From assembly GCA_031274765.1 (NCBI GenBank), contig JAISPR010000032.1, forward strand, positions 1 to 35,503: a stretch of DNA of 35,503 nt, given 5' to 3'. Below, one piece after another: positions 1 through 7,489 of this stretch; positions within the stretch are counted from its first letter, which is position 1, and each line of letters begins with the position of its first letter. Source of the DNA: Nitrososphaerota archaeon. GTDB lineage: Archaea; Thermoproteota; Bathyarchaeia; Bathyarchaeales; Bathycorpusculaceae. The notes under the pieces were generated by a model that saw only the letters and a program-made list of their open reading frames with translations, did no database searches and was not told where the DNA came from. Both the position numbers and the translations under genes were made by a program.

Positions 1-118
1 TAGGTGGGTACCCTCATTCTTTCTTCTTTAAACGTCTTATGTTCTCCCTTAGTGCTCCATACAACAGTATACCGCAACAAAACTTATTGACCCCACCCAC
101 CTGATTTGACGAATAACC
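1..118 (+). repeat. Family-2 short element (TAGGTGGGT ends), copy a
   Basis: This stretch is nearly the same as 24872-24989: shared segments include CTCATTCTTTCTTCTTTAAA, the GTTCTCCCTTA block, CCGCAACAAAACTTATTGA and a C-rich patch followed by AATTTGACGAATAACC-like sequence. The ends TAGGTGGGT and ACCCACCT are inverted, so it looks like a roughly 100 bp terminal-inverted-repeat (MITE-like) element. It has no coding capacity. It begins at the first base of the window, so its left boundary is not visible; other copies carry a preceding GGCCTTTCGC-ATTTTAGG segment. Confidence 0.75.
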
Positions 119-705
119 AAACATACACCTCACAAATCACATAACCCGATTTCATCACATACCAAAAAATCACCATATTAAACATACATCAAACTCGCAA
201 ATACGAGATTCAAAAATAGCTTAATAACACAAATGACACCTATATAATGTGAGTTTTTCAATTTTTCTACTATAACCTATTTTTGATGGACTTTTCGTGA
301 AAACGGTTCTTTATAGCAGTATTCTACGAAGAATAATTATTTTTTATGAGGGTAATTTTTTCAGAGTTTTTTAGTTTTAATGTTTTTTTGGTTTAAGTAT
401 TGTGTGTTTTGAAAAATATAGGTGATTTAATTTTAAGTAGTTCAAACTAAGCATTTAGGATAAAAAATGAAAACTCATATAGTTGTTGTTCGTTGCTGTA
501 GTTTTTTTTTGTTTTTTCATCGTAGCTTGAAATTACGGTGGGCTTTATGTTTTTTGTTGGGTTTTATTTGTTGGGTTTTATTTGTTGGGTTTTGTGTTTT
601 TGTTTTGTTTTGTTGGGTTTGTTTGGGGTTGGGGCCAATTAATAGTTATGTCTTTAAAAAATATGTTGGGAATGATAGTGCATTATGGACCAAAAAAAAG
701 AAAAA
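119..705. other. Gene-free stretch, partly G+T-rich
   Basis: About 590 bases with no convincing gene. The first 300 bases are AT-rich. From about 540 to 640 the plus strand is almost only G and T, with repeated TTGTTGGGTTT-like units. The 80-residue open frame over this part is an artefact of that composition (runs of F, L, V, C and W). It lies downstream of the stop codon of the secreted-protein gene that reads leftward to 706. Confidence 0.6.
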
Positions 706-2253
706 TTAGGGGATGGGGGAAATCAAACTTAGAATAACCGTTTGATTAGCATTATTTCCACCCGGATTATCGACTTCTATTGTTCCGCCATAGATTTTCC
801 AAGTACCAGCATTAGCAACAAAGAGAGCAACGCGCACATCATAGACTTTCACATATGAACCATTACTACATAGCACAGTCCGCTCATCAACAGTATAGAG
901 TGCAGTCGCATCATTCTTAACAGGTGTCTTTTGAACAGCAGTGTCAAAATCTGCAGAAGTCATATAGTTCTTGTTATTTTTCAACGTAACACCATTAACA
1001 CTAAACTGATTAATGCCATCACCATTACCATTGGCATTACCGTTATTCCAATTTATACCAGTCATCACTAGCTCATCAACGTTTTTAACATAGTAGAAGT
1101 TAATTACATTGCCTGTCACATCAATAGTGATAGTTACACTTATAGGAACCACTGCTTCGTAGCCTTCAATGTCAATAGCGTTTTCAGTCACAGTTTTGCC
1201 AAAGAAACCTGCACCAGACTTCTGAGCAGCCAACACTAAATCAGTACCTTGCTCAAGATAATTCACAACATAATCCGCAGCATCTCTACTATAATAGAAG
1301 TTGATAACATTATCACTAACAGCAAGCGGAACAGTCACAGTATCCGGAGGAACCGCCGTAAAGCCCTCAATCCATATCGCAACCTCAGTCACATCGTTAC
1401 CAAAGAAACCTGCACCAGACTTCTGATCAGCCAACACTAAGTCAGTACCTTGCTCAAGATAATTCACAACATAACTCACCGGTATTGGGATCCATACAGC
1501 GTATAGATTCGTGTCTTCATTAACAATAAGTGGATCCCCAGGCGAGTAGACTACGCCGCCGTTTACACTTGTAGCCCAGCCGGTGAATGTGTACCCAGTG
1601 TGTGGGAGGTATCTTGGTAATTTTGTTATGTCGGCTATTGTGATTGCTGAGCCGCTCACTACAGGGTCAGAGTAGCCAAGTGTGTACTCGGGTCCGTGGT
1701 AAAAGATGCCGCCATCGAAATATGTTACTGTTACTAATTGTGGGAAGTATTCGTTTACTTTGCCAATTATAGCTTGTCCGGTGTTCCAGCCGTTGCCCAT
1801 GTTGATGTGTACAAGTTCATTGCCGATAAGCCAAACATTGGTAAACTTTAACATTGTGTATGCGATATTGTTTGCGTCTTTCTTGTCTACGCCGCCAAGT
1901 ATTGTTCCTTCTGCGGTTCCAAGCCTTGCCGCAGTAGCAATTTTTCCAGCGCTTTGACTTGCAACCAGCATATATACATTGCCAGTTGGTGCATCGGGGA
2001 AATGATACCACCAAACAATAACTGGACCGTTTAGACCATTACCTGACACAGCGTTTACTGCAAAGGTACTTAAAAATTCATCATCTAAATTTTTAAGGTT
2101 GGTATTTACAAGAGTTCTTACTGTAGACGGTACAGTTATATCGGGTGGTAGCTCTGCCGCGTTTGTTGTTGAGGTGAACGCTGTCACAAAACAAACCGTA
2201 ACAAACGCGAGCACAAGCATCAGTGATAATATTTTTTGTGTTTTATTTTTCAT
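706..2253 (-). CDS. Secreted protein with InlB-type and two MucBP-like repeats
   Basis: A predicted exported cell-surface or extracellular protein of 515 residues when started at the ATG at 2253, where an N-terminal signal peptide begins (MKNKTQK, a hydrophobic run through about residue 26, then a likely cut after TNAA near residue 33). The longer open frame to 2406 would bury the signal peptide, so I reject that start. Residues about 34-190 are an unrecognised globular region; about 194-255 resemble an InlB B-repeat (GYTFTGWATSVNGG...NLYAVW); about 262-322 and 328-389 are two near-identical 67-residue MucBP-like repeats, each beginning VVNYLEQGTDLVLA and ending VINFYY. The last 125 residues are unrecognised. 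There is no C-terminal membrane helix or sorting signal. InlB/MucBP repeats are typical of bacterial adhesins, so an adhesion role and horizontal acquisition are inferences. Confidence 0.85.
   Translation of the reverse strand: MKNKTQKILSLMLVLAFVTVCFVTAFTSTTNAAELPPDITVPSTVRTLVNTNLKNLDDEFLSTFAVNAVSGNGLNGPVIVWWYHFPDAPTGNVYMLVASQSAGKIATAARLGTAEGTILGGVDKKDANNIAYTMLKFTNVWLIGNELVHINMGNGWNTGQAIIGKVNEYFPQLVTVTYFDGGIFYHGPEYTLGYSDPVVSGSAITIADITKLPRYLPHTGYTFTGWATSVNGGVVYSPGDPLIVNEDTNLYAVWIPIPVSYVVNYLEQGTDLVLADQKSGAGFFGNDVTEVAIWIEGFTAVPPDTVTVPLAVSDNVINFYYSRDAADYVVNYLEQGTDLVLAAQKSGAGFFGKTVTENAIDIEGYEAVVPISVTITIDVTGNVINFYYVKNVDELVMTGINWNNGNANGNGDGINQFSVNGVTLKNNKNYMTSADFDTAVQKTPVKNDATALYTVDERTVLCSNGSYVKVYDVRVALFVANAGTWKIYGGTIEVDNPGGNNANQTVILSLISPIP
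1075..1474. repeat. Intragenic tandem repeat encoding the two MucBP-like units
   Basis: Two DNA units of about 201 bp lie head to tail within the secreted-protein gene. The segments 1198-1273 and 1399-1474 differ at only two or three positions over 76 bp, much closer than the flanking parts of the same units. This points to recent unit duplication or local gene conversion and would allow repeat-number change. Confidence 0.8.
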
Positions 2254-2671
2254 AATTAGACCTACGTAGTTTAGTTCAAATTTCACTAGCCAGCTTGTTT
2301 GGGTTGCTGTCATATTAGCTTTACTCCATTCTTGCTGGAAAAGAATGTTACAAATTATACATAACCAACATATTTGTTTTAATTTAGCAACACATGCGGC
2401 ATACATGATTTTTGTTCAATATTAATAAACGTAGCTTTTAAATCAAAAAATACGTCAACATACACACGATTCACAATAGCAGTAAAATACTTGTTCACAA
2501 CACACAATCAAACATCGTTAACAATTCAAACCAAATAATATTCATCGTGATTATTTCAACACATAACCAAAAAACAAACACTTGAAACAAAAACACCAAC
2601 CCACAACCAAAACACAAACCAAAAAAATAGCAAACGACAAAGAAACACAACAACACACCACACCACCCAAC

Positions 2672-2931
2672 TTAGGAATTGTACAAAAATAGAGTTTTCA
2701 CTTTTAGATAGATTTGTGAGTTTTACCTCGTTAGGCTGTAAGAGAAGGAGTGAAAAGTATGGAAAAATTGAAAGTTGATGACCAAAAACGTTGACGGAAG
2801 TCTGGTAAAATTACAAAAAATGGCGTTATCTATCCATACGTGAAAACTCTAAAAATAATGCGTAAATATTTTTGCTGAAAATACATGAGGCCCCGACTAT
2901 TATCACAAGTTATTTTCATACAATTCCTTAA
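2672..2931 (+). repeat. Family-5 inverted-repeat element, interrupted copy
   Basis: The outer ends are inverted: TTAGGAATTGTAC at the left and the complement of TTAAGGAATTGTATG at the right. The right half (2852-2925; TATTTTTGCTGAAAATACAT, CCCGACTATTAT, ACAAGTTATTTT) is shared with 13170-13256 in reverse orientation. Compared with that copy, this one carries an extra block of about 159 bp at 2692-2850, annotated separately. Confidence 0.75.
2692..2850 (+). mobile_element. 159-bp nested insertion with 10-12 bp terminal inverted repeats
   Basis: The block starts GAGTTTTCAC (2692-2701) and ends GTGAAAACTC (2840-2849). It is bracketed by direct copies of AAAAATA (2685-2691 and 2851-2857), the expected footprint of target duplication. 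The related copy at 13170-13256 has a single AAAAATA at this point, i.e. an empty site. Inside, an ATG at 2759 follows AAGGAGTGAAAAGT and reads MEKLKVDDQKR, UGA, then RKSGKITKNGVIYPYVKTLK in the same frame, which looks like a broken protein start. The parent element is not recognised. Confidence 0.75.
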
Positions 2932-3007
2932 CCATTTCATACCCCTCAAACACACCAATTAACAGAATCAACCAAACTACAACTAAATTCCCCGATAAGT
3001 TATAACC

Positions 3008-4166
3008 TGAATTCTCGTCAAAGTTGTAATATACGCGGCTGAAAATTATTTGTCGCTTTTCAGCACATATCATTTATTATTTCATATTATATTCGTTTTT
3101 TGTGTGTTAACTCTTGTTTTTTATATGATAACTGCATCATAATTTTTACACATACTGTATGGTATAATTACAGACAACCTCCGAAAACACCTTTCAGAAA
3201 ACCATACTATTTGTACGGTTTTTAACAGATGATTTTGGAAAAATGTGAGTTTTCGGAGGTCACCTACACCCTACAACAAAAATGCGTATTGTAAAAAATA
3301 GTGATAACTATCACCAATACTTTAATTGAAACATTATTAGTAAAATCAAGTTAAAAGCAATACATATACATATATAGTACAAAAACACCGAGAAATTAGG
3401 TTATAACAACACTTAATGGAAAATTAACATAACATTTACATAACAAAACACCTAAAAAAACATAAATGCATTCAGCATCACACAAATATGGTCATAATTT
3501 TTATAACAACAAAATTTATTATCGAAAATAATTCCGACGTATTTAGGTCTTTTTTAACCGTTTAAAGGCTTTATCGATCCAAACATTCAAACACAGTTAC
3601 AACAAATTCGGGAATTTATGTTGGAATAACGTCATCACCGTCAGATTTTGAAACACAATCAACACGTTTATGAAGTGTATTGACATATAGAAGCATTTTG
3701 CTCAAACAATAAAGACACAATCACCTCAGCCCACCCATTAAATCGCCACCATACCACAACATTACTCCACCATAATTTTTGCATTGAATCCAAAATTTAT
3801 AAAAAAATGACCAAATATTGTTTAATTGTAGAAATAGGGTTCTTCGTAACTGAATTCTCATCGTTCTACACCATACATACACATGTATTAATTTTAACTT
3901 GATTTTATAAGTAGTGAGTCAAATAAAATATTGACTGTGGCCGACGCAAAATTTTACAACTTGTATTTTTGTTGGAGCATAATCATCATATTGAAAATAA
4001 AAATTATGATACAATCAACATATAAAAACTATCACACAAATAAAAAAGTTATTGTCTCGATTATATAAATTCGTTAACTAAAACAAACATAATGAAATAC
4101 AATAAACAATATACGTCAAAAAATAATAAATAACTTTCAGCCCCGCATATTACAATTTTAATGAGA
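3008..4166. repeat. About 80-bp inverted pair spanning 1.16 kb
   Basis: The left arm (3008-3090) begins CTGAATTCTCGTCAAAGTTG and continues through TAATATACGCGGCTGAAAA. The right arm (4088-4166), read on the minus strand, begins CTGAATTCTCATTAAAATTG and continues through TAATATGCGGGGCTGAAAG. Similarity extends about 80 bases with scattered differences. The enclosed 1 kb has no coding sequence. Either this is a decayed insertion sequence with long terminal repeats or two small elements of one family in opposite orientation. The CTGAATTCYCG terminus is shared with the element at 20311-20540. Confidence 0.65.
3177..3260. repeat. 84-bp inverted-repeat element or hairpin
   Basis: ACCTCCGAAAAC (3177-3188) and GTTTTCGGAGGT (3249-3260) are perfect 12-bp inverted copies. 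A second, imperfect inverted pair (AAACCATAC / GTACGGTTT) lies inside. There is no flanking gene within 900 bases, so a terminator role is unlikely; a small MITE-like element or a structured RNA are the options. Confidence 0.6.
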
Positions 4167-4227
4167 ATTCAGAGTCAAAACAGATTGATGGAGCCACAAA
4201 TTTCGTTGCAACATAACATCATATAAA

Positions 4228-4275
4228 ACATAATTGAGAACATAAAAGTTTAGAAAAAGAATCAAACACACTACC
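4228..4275 (-). repeat. Partial family-2 element
   Basis: On the plus strand GAGAACATAAAAGTTTAGAA is followed by an ACACTACCTAAAATA end. This matches, in reverse orientation, the left third of the family-2 repeat (compare 31500-31545 and the complement of 1-45). Only this end is recognisable, just downstream of the stop codon of the leftward regulator gene. Confidence 0.5.
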
Positions 4276-4301
4276 TAAAATAACGAAAGATCAAAAATAT
4301 G

Positions 4302-4916
4302 TCACTCCATTATGATAGGGGCACCTGTGAGTTTGGAGAGTTCCACATAACGACACTTAGTTAACGTTTCTAGTTTTTTGCGCAACACGTCCCCAGATAG
4401 ATTTTTTTGTTTAAGCAACAAAATTTTTTTGACAAGTTCCTCATCACCTAAGTCCCTAAACCACGCTTCAAAATCGCTCCGCTGGAGGTGAAACTCTATT
4501 GAATCTGTGCTGACTTTTGGGAGTTTTGTTGTGAAATCTCGCAGGTTATGTGCATGGACACTTAGGGGTTTGTCAATGGTTACATAAAAGTTAAAGGCTC
4601 TATCGTGGGGTGCATAGGAGAGAATAGCTGTTGCTTTTTCTTTTGTGATTTGGGGCAGACCCAATGCTTGTTTGCCACACTCGGTTATGGTGTAGAGACC
4701 TTTTTGGGGTAGGGTGACATAGTTCATGCGTCGCAGGCCCAGGAGGTGCATCGTAACGGATTGGAGTTCTTTTTGGATGTCTTTGGCGATATCAGTGGCT
4801 GTTTGTGGGTTTTCATTTAGGAGCATTGATTCTAGTATTTCTTGTTTAGCAGGTGATAAACTCATAGAGAACACTACAGAAGATATTGTCTTCGAGCTAA
4901 TCAAACTTTTCCTCAT
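4302..4916 (-). CDS. Winged-helix regulator with DUF5752-like C-terminus
   Basis: A 204-residue probable DNA-binding regulator. Residues about 20-95 form an ArsR/MarR-like winged helix (LSPAKQEILESMLL, TATDIAKDIQKELQSVTMHL, then the wing-like YVTLPQKGLYTITECGKQAL). The C-terminal half (PHDRAFNFYV...LSVHAHNLRDF...IEFHLQRSDFEAWFRDLGDE...LRKKLE) resembles DUF5752, a domain often found beside archaeal glycogen-synthase-like glycosyltransferases, and exactly such a gene is divergently transcribed next door. I give the ATG at 4916; a later ATG at 4865 (MSLSPAKQ) lies right before the HTH and is equally plausible. A 12-bp palindrome sits in the shared promoter region. Confidence 0.75.
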   Translation of the reverse strand: MRKSLISSKTISSVVFSMSLSPAKQEILESMLLNENPQTATDIAKDIQKELQSVTMHLLGLRRMNYVTLPQKGLYTITECGKQALGLPQITKEKATAILSYAPHDRAFNFYVTIDKPLSVHAHNLRDFTTKLPKVSTDSIEFHLQRSDFEAWFRDLGDEELVKKILLLKQKNLSGDVLRKKLETLTKCRYVELSKLTGAPIIME

Positions 4917-4946
4917 CAAAAGATATGTTTGAGGGTGGCGGTAAGG

Positions 4947-4976
4947 TTAGTATAGGGGTTTTCTACTCTATAGAGT
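4947..4976 (+). promoter_or_regulatory. Probable promoter and palindromic operator of the glycosyltransferase gene
   Basis: TTAGTATAGG at 4947-4956 is a TATA-like box about 30 bases before the ATG at 4984, placing transcription start almost at the coding start (leaderless or nearly so). A perfect 12-bp palindrome ACTCTATAGAGT at 4965-4976 covers the predicted initiation point. It lies between two divergent genes, one of them a winged-helix regulator, so an autoregulatory operator is a reasonable inference. Confidence 0.5.
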
Positions 4977-4983
4977 GATTGCT

Positions 4984-6234
4984 ATGAAGATTGCCGCCTT
5001 TGTCTATGAATATCCTCCAAAAATTGTTGGTGGACTTGGCACGTATGCTGCGGAGATTACGCGTAAATTTGTTTTAAATGATCATGATGTGACTGTTTTT
5101 ACGATGAATGATGATGCGGGGTCTATGCCGACGCGTGAGATTTGGCGGGGTATTGAAATTCATCGACCGTTGCATATTGATATTTCTGATTCATTGCCTG
5201 ATGTCATATCAGAAGATATCAAAAAGTGGGGGCGTGGGCAACAGTTTTTTGGTAAGCTTATGGTTTATAATTATCTTTCTGCGGCTAAGCTCATCAATGA
5301 ATTAATTAAGCATGAAAATATGAAATATGATATTGTTATTGCGCACGATTGGCTTTCGGCGATGGGGGGCATAACGGTTAAGCGTGAAACGGGGTTACCG
5401 TTTGCTTTTCATGTGCATTCTACTGAAAAGGGCCGCACGATGGGGACGGGTTCAGGAGTGGTTAGTAATATTGAGTTACGTGCAGGTAGGATGGCAGATA
5501 TGGTTGTAACGGTTTCTTTTGCTATGAAAGATGAACTTGTTGGACTGGGTTTTCCAAGGGAGAAAATTCAAGTCAGTTATAATGGTGTTGATCCGCAAAA
5601 GTATAATCCCGAAAATGTTGCAAAGGAAGATATTTTGCGGGTGCGCGCAAGATATGGTATTAAAGCTGATGAAACAATGATACTGTTCATAGGCCGGTTG
5701 GTTGGTGTGAAAGGGGTTGATAAACTCATTTTAGCTATGCCACATATATTATCCACAATACCTAAAGCCAAATTGGTCATTGTTGGGGTGGGGGATCTTC
5801 AGGAGTATCTCACTAATCTCACGCAAATAACCAAGATGGGGAATTATGTTAAGTTTTGTTTTGATTTTATTGCTGAAGAGGAACGTATACTTCATTATGC
5901 GGCATGTGATATTGCAGTGTTTCCAAGTTTTTATGAGCCGTTTGGTATTGTTGCTTTGGAGGCTATGAGTATGGAAAAACCAGTGGTTGTGGGTGCTTCG
6001 GGGGTGAGTGGGATGCGTGAGATTGTTATTTGTTGTGGGCCAGAGCAGTGTGGTTATCATATTGATCCCTATAATCCAAGTGATATTGCATGGGGGGTCA
6101 CTAGTGCGCTTGAGTCGGTGAGTTGGGCAAAGTTGTTGGGTAAAAATGGTAGAAAGCGTGTTTTAGCAGAGTTTACGTGGAATAAAATTGCTGAGAAAAC
6201 TGTGGGGCTCTATGAAACAATCATTAAACGGTGA
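4984..6234 (+). CDS. Glycogen-synthase-like glycosyltransferase (GT4/GT5 type)
   Basis: A 416-residue GT-B fold glycosyltransferase. The start KIAAFVYEYPPKIVGGLGTY carries the sugar-nucleotide loop of glycogen/starch-synthase-like enzymes; the middle has the linker VSYNGVDPQKYNP; the C-terminal Rossmann domain has LFIGRLVGVKGVDKL and the donor-binding E-x7-E motif in FYEPFGIVALEAM. Family knowledge: archaeal members of this group transfer glucose from NDP-glucose to alpha-glucans. The ATG at 4984 is preferred over the in-frame GTG at 4975 because the TATA-like box and family N-termini fit it. It is divergent from the DUF5752-like regulator, which strengthens a role in glycogen or alpha-glucan metabolism. 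A general GT4 transferase acting on another acceptor cannot be excluded. Confidence 0.85.
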   Translation: MKIAAFVYEYPPKIVGGLGTYAAEITRKFVLNDHDVTVFTMNDDAGSMPTREIWRGIEIHRPLHIDISDSLPDVISEDIKKWGRGQQFFGKLMVYNYLSAAKLINELIKHENMKYDIVIAHDWLSAMGGITVKRETGLPFAFHVHSTEKGRTMGTGSGVVSNIELRAGRMADMVVTVSFAMKDELVGLGFPREKIQVSYNGVDPQKYNPENVAKEDILRVRARYGIKADETMILFIGRLVGVKGVDKLILAMPHILSTIPKAKLVIVGVGDLQEYLTNLTQITKMGNYVKFCFDFIAEEERILHYAACDIAVFPSFYEPFGIVALEAMSMEKPVVVGASGVSGMREIVICCGPEQCGYHIDPYNPSDIAWGVTSALESVSWAKLLGKNGRKRVLAEFTWNKIAEKTVGLYETIIKR

Positions 6235-6371
6235 CGGGCTTGCGAAATATCAGGTGGGGGTTGTTTGGCAGGATGTGGGTTGTATGGTTGTGTGAGCTGT
6301 TGTTGTTGGGTTTAGATTTTGGTTGGTTTTAGTGAAAATGTATTTGTGGTTGATGGGGGTTATTTGATTTT

Positions 6372-6767
6372 ATGGTTTTGAGTAAAAAGGATCTTAGGAA
6401 AATGTTTCCCAATCTTTATCGTGAACTAGAAGAGGGAGAAAATAGTGTTACTATTGATGAAGTGCAAGCAGATGTATCAGAAACCAAAAAAGATGATGCG
6501 TCGGGCGCGTTTTTAAATGAATCGGGGGTACAGTGTGCTAGGGGGCCTGATAGGTTGCGTAATTTTAGTCCTCAGGCAGTGGATTTTTTGCGGCGGTGTG
6601 ATACTTTGGCGCAGGCAGAGGAGATCATTGCGTTTTTACAAAAGAGAAAGGAGATTACTGAGGAATATGCGGGGGAACTTTTGGGGCAGCTTAGGGAGAA
6701 AGGGGTGCGGAGTTTTGGGCCTAAAAAAGAAGAGGACTATTACTTCCATGAGGGGGGTATCTATTAG
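6372..6767 (+). CDS. DUF2095-like archaeal protein
   Basis: A 131-residue soluble protein. It has the layout I associate with archaeal DUF2095: an N-terminal DLRKMFPNLYREL segment, a variable acidic middle, then AVDFLRRCDTLAQAEEIIAFLQKRKEIT and the C-terminal block YAGELLGQLREKGVRSFGPKK followed by a YYF tail. Function is unknown for the family. The ATG follows a GGGGGT stretch at 6355-6360 that may serve as a ribosome-binding site. It lies 137 bases after the glycosyltransferase gene on the same strand; the spacer is G+T-rich and may hold its own promoter. Confidence 0.75.
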   Translation: MVLSKKDLRKMFPNLYRELEEGENSVTIDEVQADVSETKKDDASGAFLNESGVQCARGPDRLRNFSPQAVDFLRRCDTLAQAEEIIAFLQKRKEITEEYAGELLGQLREKGVRSFGPKKEEDYYFHEGGIY

Positions 6768-6921
6768 GTAGGATTTTGGTTTGTTGGGTAGGAGAAAGTG
6801 TTTGTTTGGATTTATTTTTTGTTGTAGTTAGGTTGGTCTTTTGGTTTGGTTGTTGGTTGTTGGTTGTTTAGAGGTTATGGTTGCTATGTTTGTTGGTTTG
6901 TAGGTGAGTTGTTTGGTTCTT

Positions 6922-7026
6922 TGTCAAATTATGGGGGTCAAAAGTTTCACTACGAGGGTGGTTGTTGGGGCATAAGGGAGAATAGCAAGTTTAGAGAAGA
7001 AATGAATGTACCCGTCTAAATAGCAA
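6922..7026 (-). repeat. Family-2 short element, copy c
   Basis: Read on the minus strand this matches 1-118 and 24872-24989 in order: GACGGGTACATTCATTTCTT, CTCTAAACTTGCTATTCTCC, CTTATG, then ACTTTTGACCCCCATAATTTG. It ends six bases before a family-1 element. Confidence 0.65.
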
Positions 7027-7031
7027 GGAGC

Positions 7032-7147
7032 GGGGGAGACTGTCTAAAAACTAGAATTTTTTGTGTTTTTGATGGAAATGGTCGGAGAAAAACCGTTCTT
7101 TTGTTATTTTTCAAGGGTTTTTGTTAGTTTTCGGACAGTCTGGGGGG
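7032..7147 (+). repeat. Family-1 element (AGACTGTC ends), copy A
   Basis: A 116-bp unit. AGACTGTCTAAAAAC (7037-7051) and GTTTTCGGACAGTCT (7127-7141) pair with one mismatch and one G-T pair. Both ends are flanked by runs of G (GGGGG left, GGGGGG right) in direct orientation. A second inner stem (AATGGT / ACCGTT) lies in the middle. It is 60 to 90 percent identical by eye to copies B, C and D. Confidence 0.85.
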
Positions 7148-7208
7148 TTTTGGGTGTGTTGGTTTGGGTTTGTTTGCTGTCAGGTAGTTGTAGTTGGTAG
7201 TTGTGGAT

Positions 7209-7323
7209 GGGGGAGACTGTCTAAAAACTAGAATTTTTTGTGTTTTTGGTGTAAACGAACGGAGAAAAACCGTTCTTTTCTTGTTTTCTGGGATTTTTGC
7301 TATTTTTCGGATAGTCTGGGGGG
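7209..7323 (+). repeat. Family-1 element, copy B
   Basis: A 115-bp unit, the same as copy A in its first 36 bases (GGGGGAGACTGTCTAAAAAC and onward). The inner stem is perfect here: GAACGG (7257-7262) and CCGTTC (7270-7275) around AGAAAAA. The outer stem is kept with a G-T pair (right end GATAGTCT). Confidence 0.85.
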
Positions 7324-7489
7324 TTTGTGGAAAATTAAATGGTGGTGATTTGTTGTATATTGTTGAGTTGGGAGTTATTTGTAGGTTGTTTCATTTTATA
7401 AATTCCGTGAATTGGGGGGTAGTGTGTTATTGGTGGTTTTATTATTTATAGTGTGTTGTGGTTTGTCAATATGTTATGGGACAAGGAGG

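Larger units (their letters stand above)
2932..4227. other. Gene-free AT-rich zone with inverted repeats
   Basis: About 1.3 kb with no open frame that looks like a gene. It holds a 12-bp inverted pair at 3177-3260 and a long imperfect inverted pair at 3008-3090 / 4088-4166, both listed separately, and a further CTGAATTCTCAT fragment near 3850. Base composition is very AT-rich throughout. Confidence 0.6.
6768..7489. other. G+T-rich gene-free spacer with three short elements
   Basis: The plus strand is strongly G+T-rich with few C or A over most of this spacer. It contains one family-2 element (6922-7026, reverse orientation) followed by two family-1 elements (7032-7147 and 7209-7323, forward). 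An 85-codon open frame across the second element is composition noise. Confidence 0.6.

Noticed and set aside
467-709. 80-residue hydrophobic open frame
   Set aside because: It lies in a G+T-rich low-complexity tract; residues are almost all F, L, V, C, W and G from TTGGGTTT repeats, with no ribosome-binding site.
7194-7451. 85-residue open frame
   Set aside because: It runs across a family-1 repeat whose other copies are not open in the same frame.
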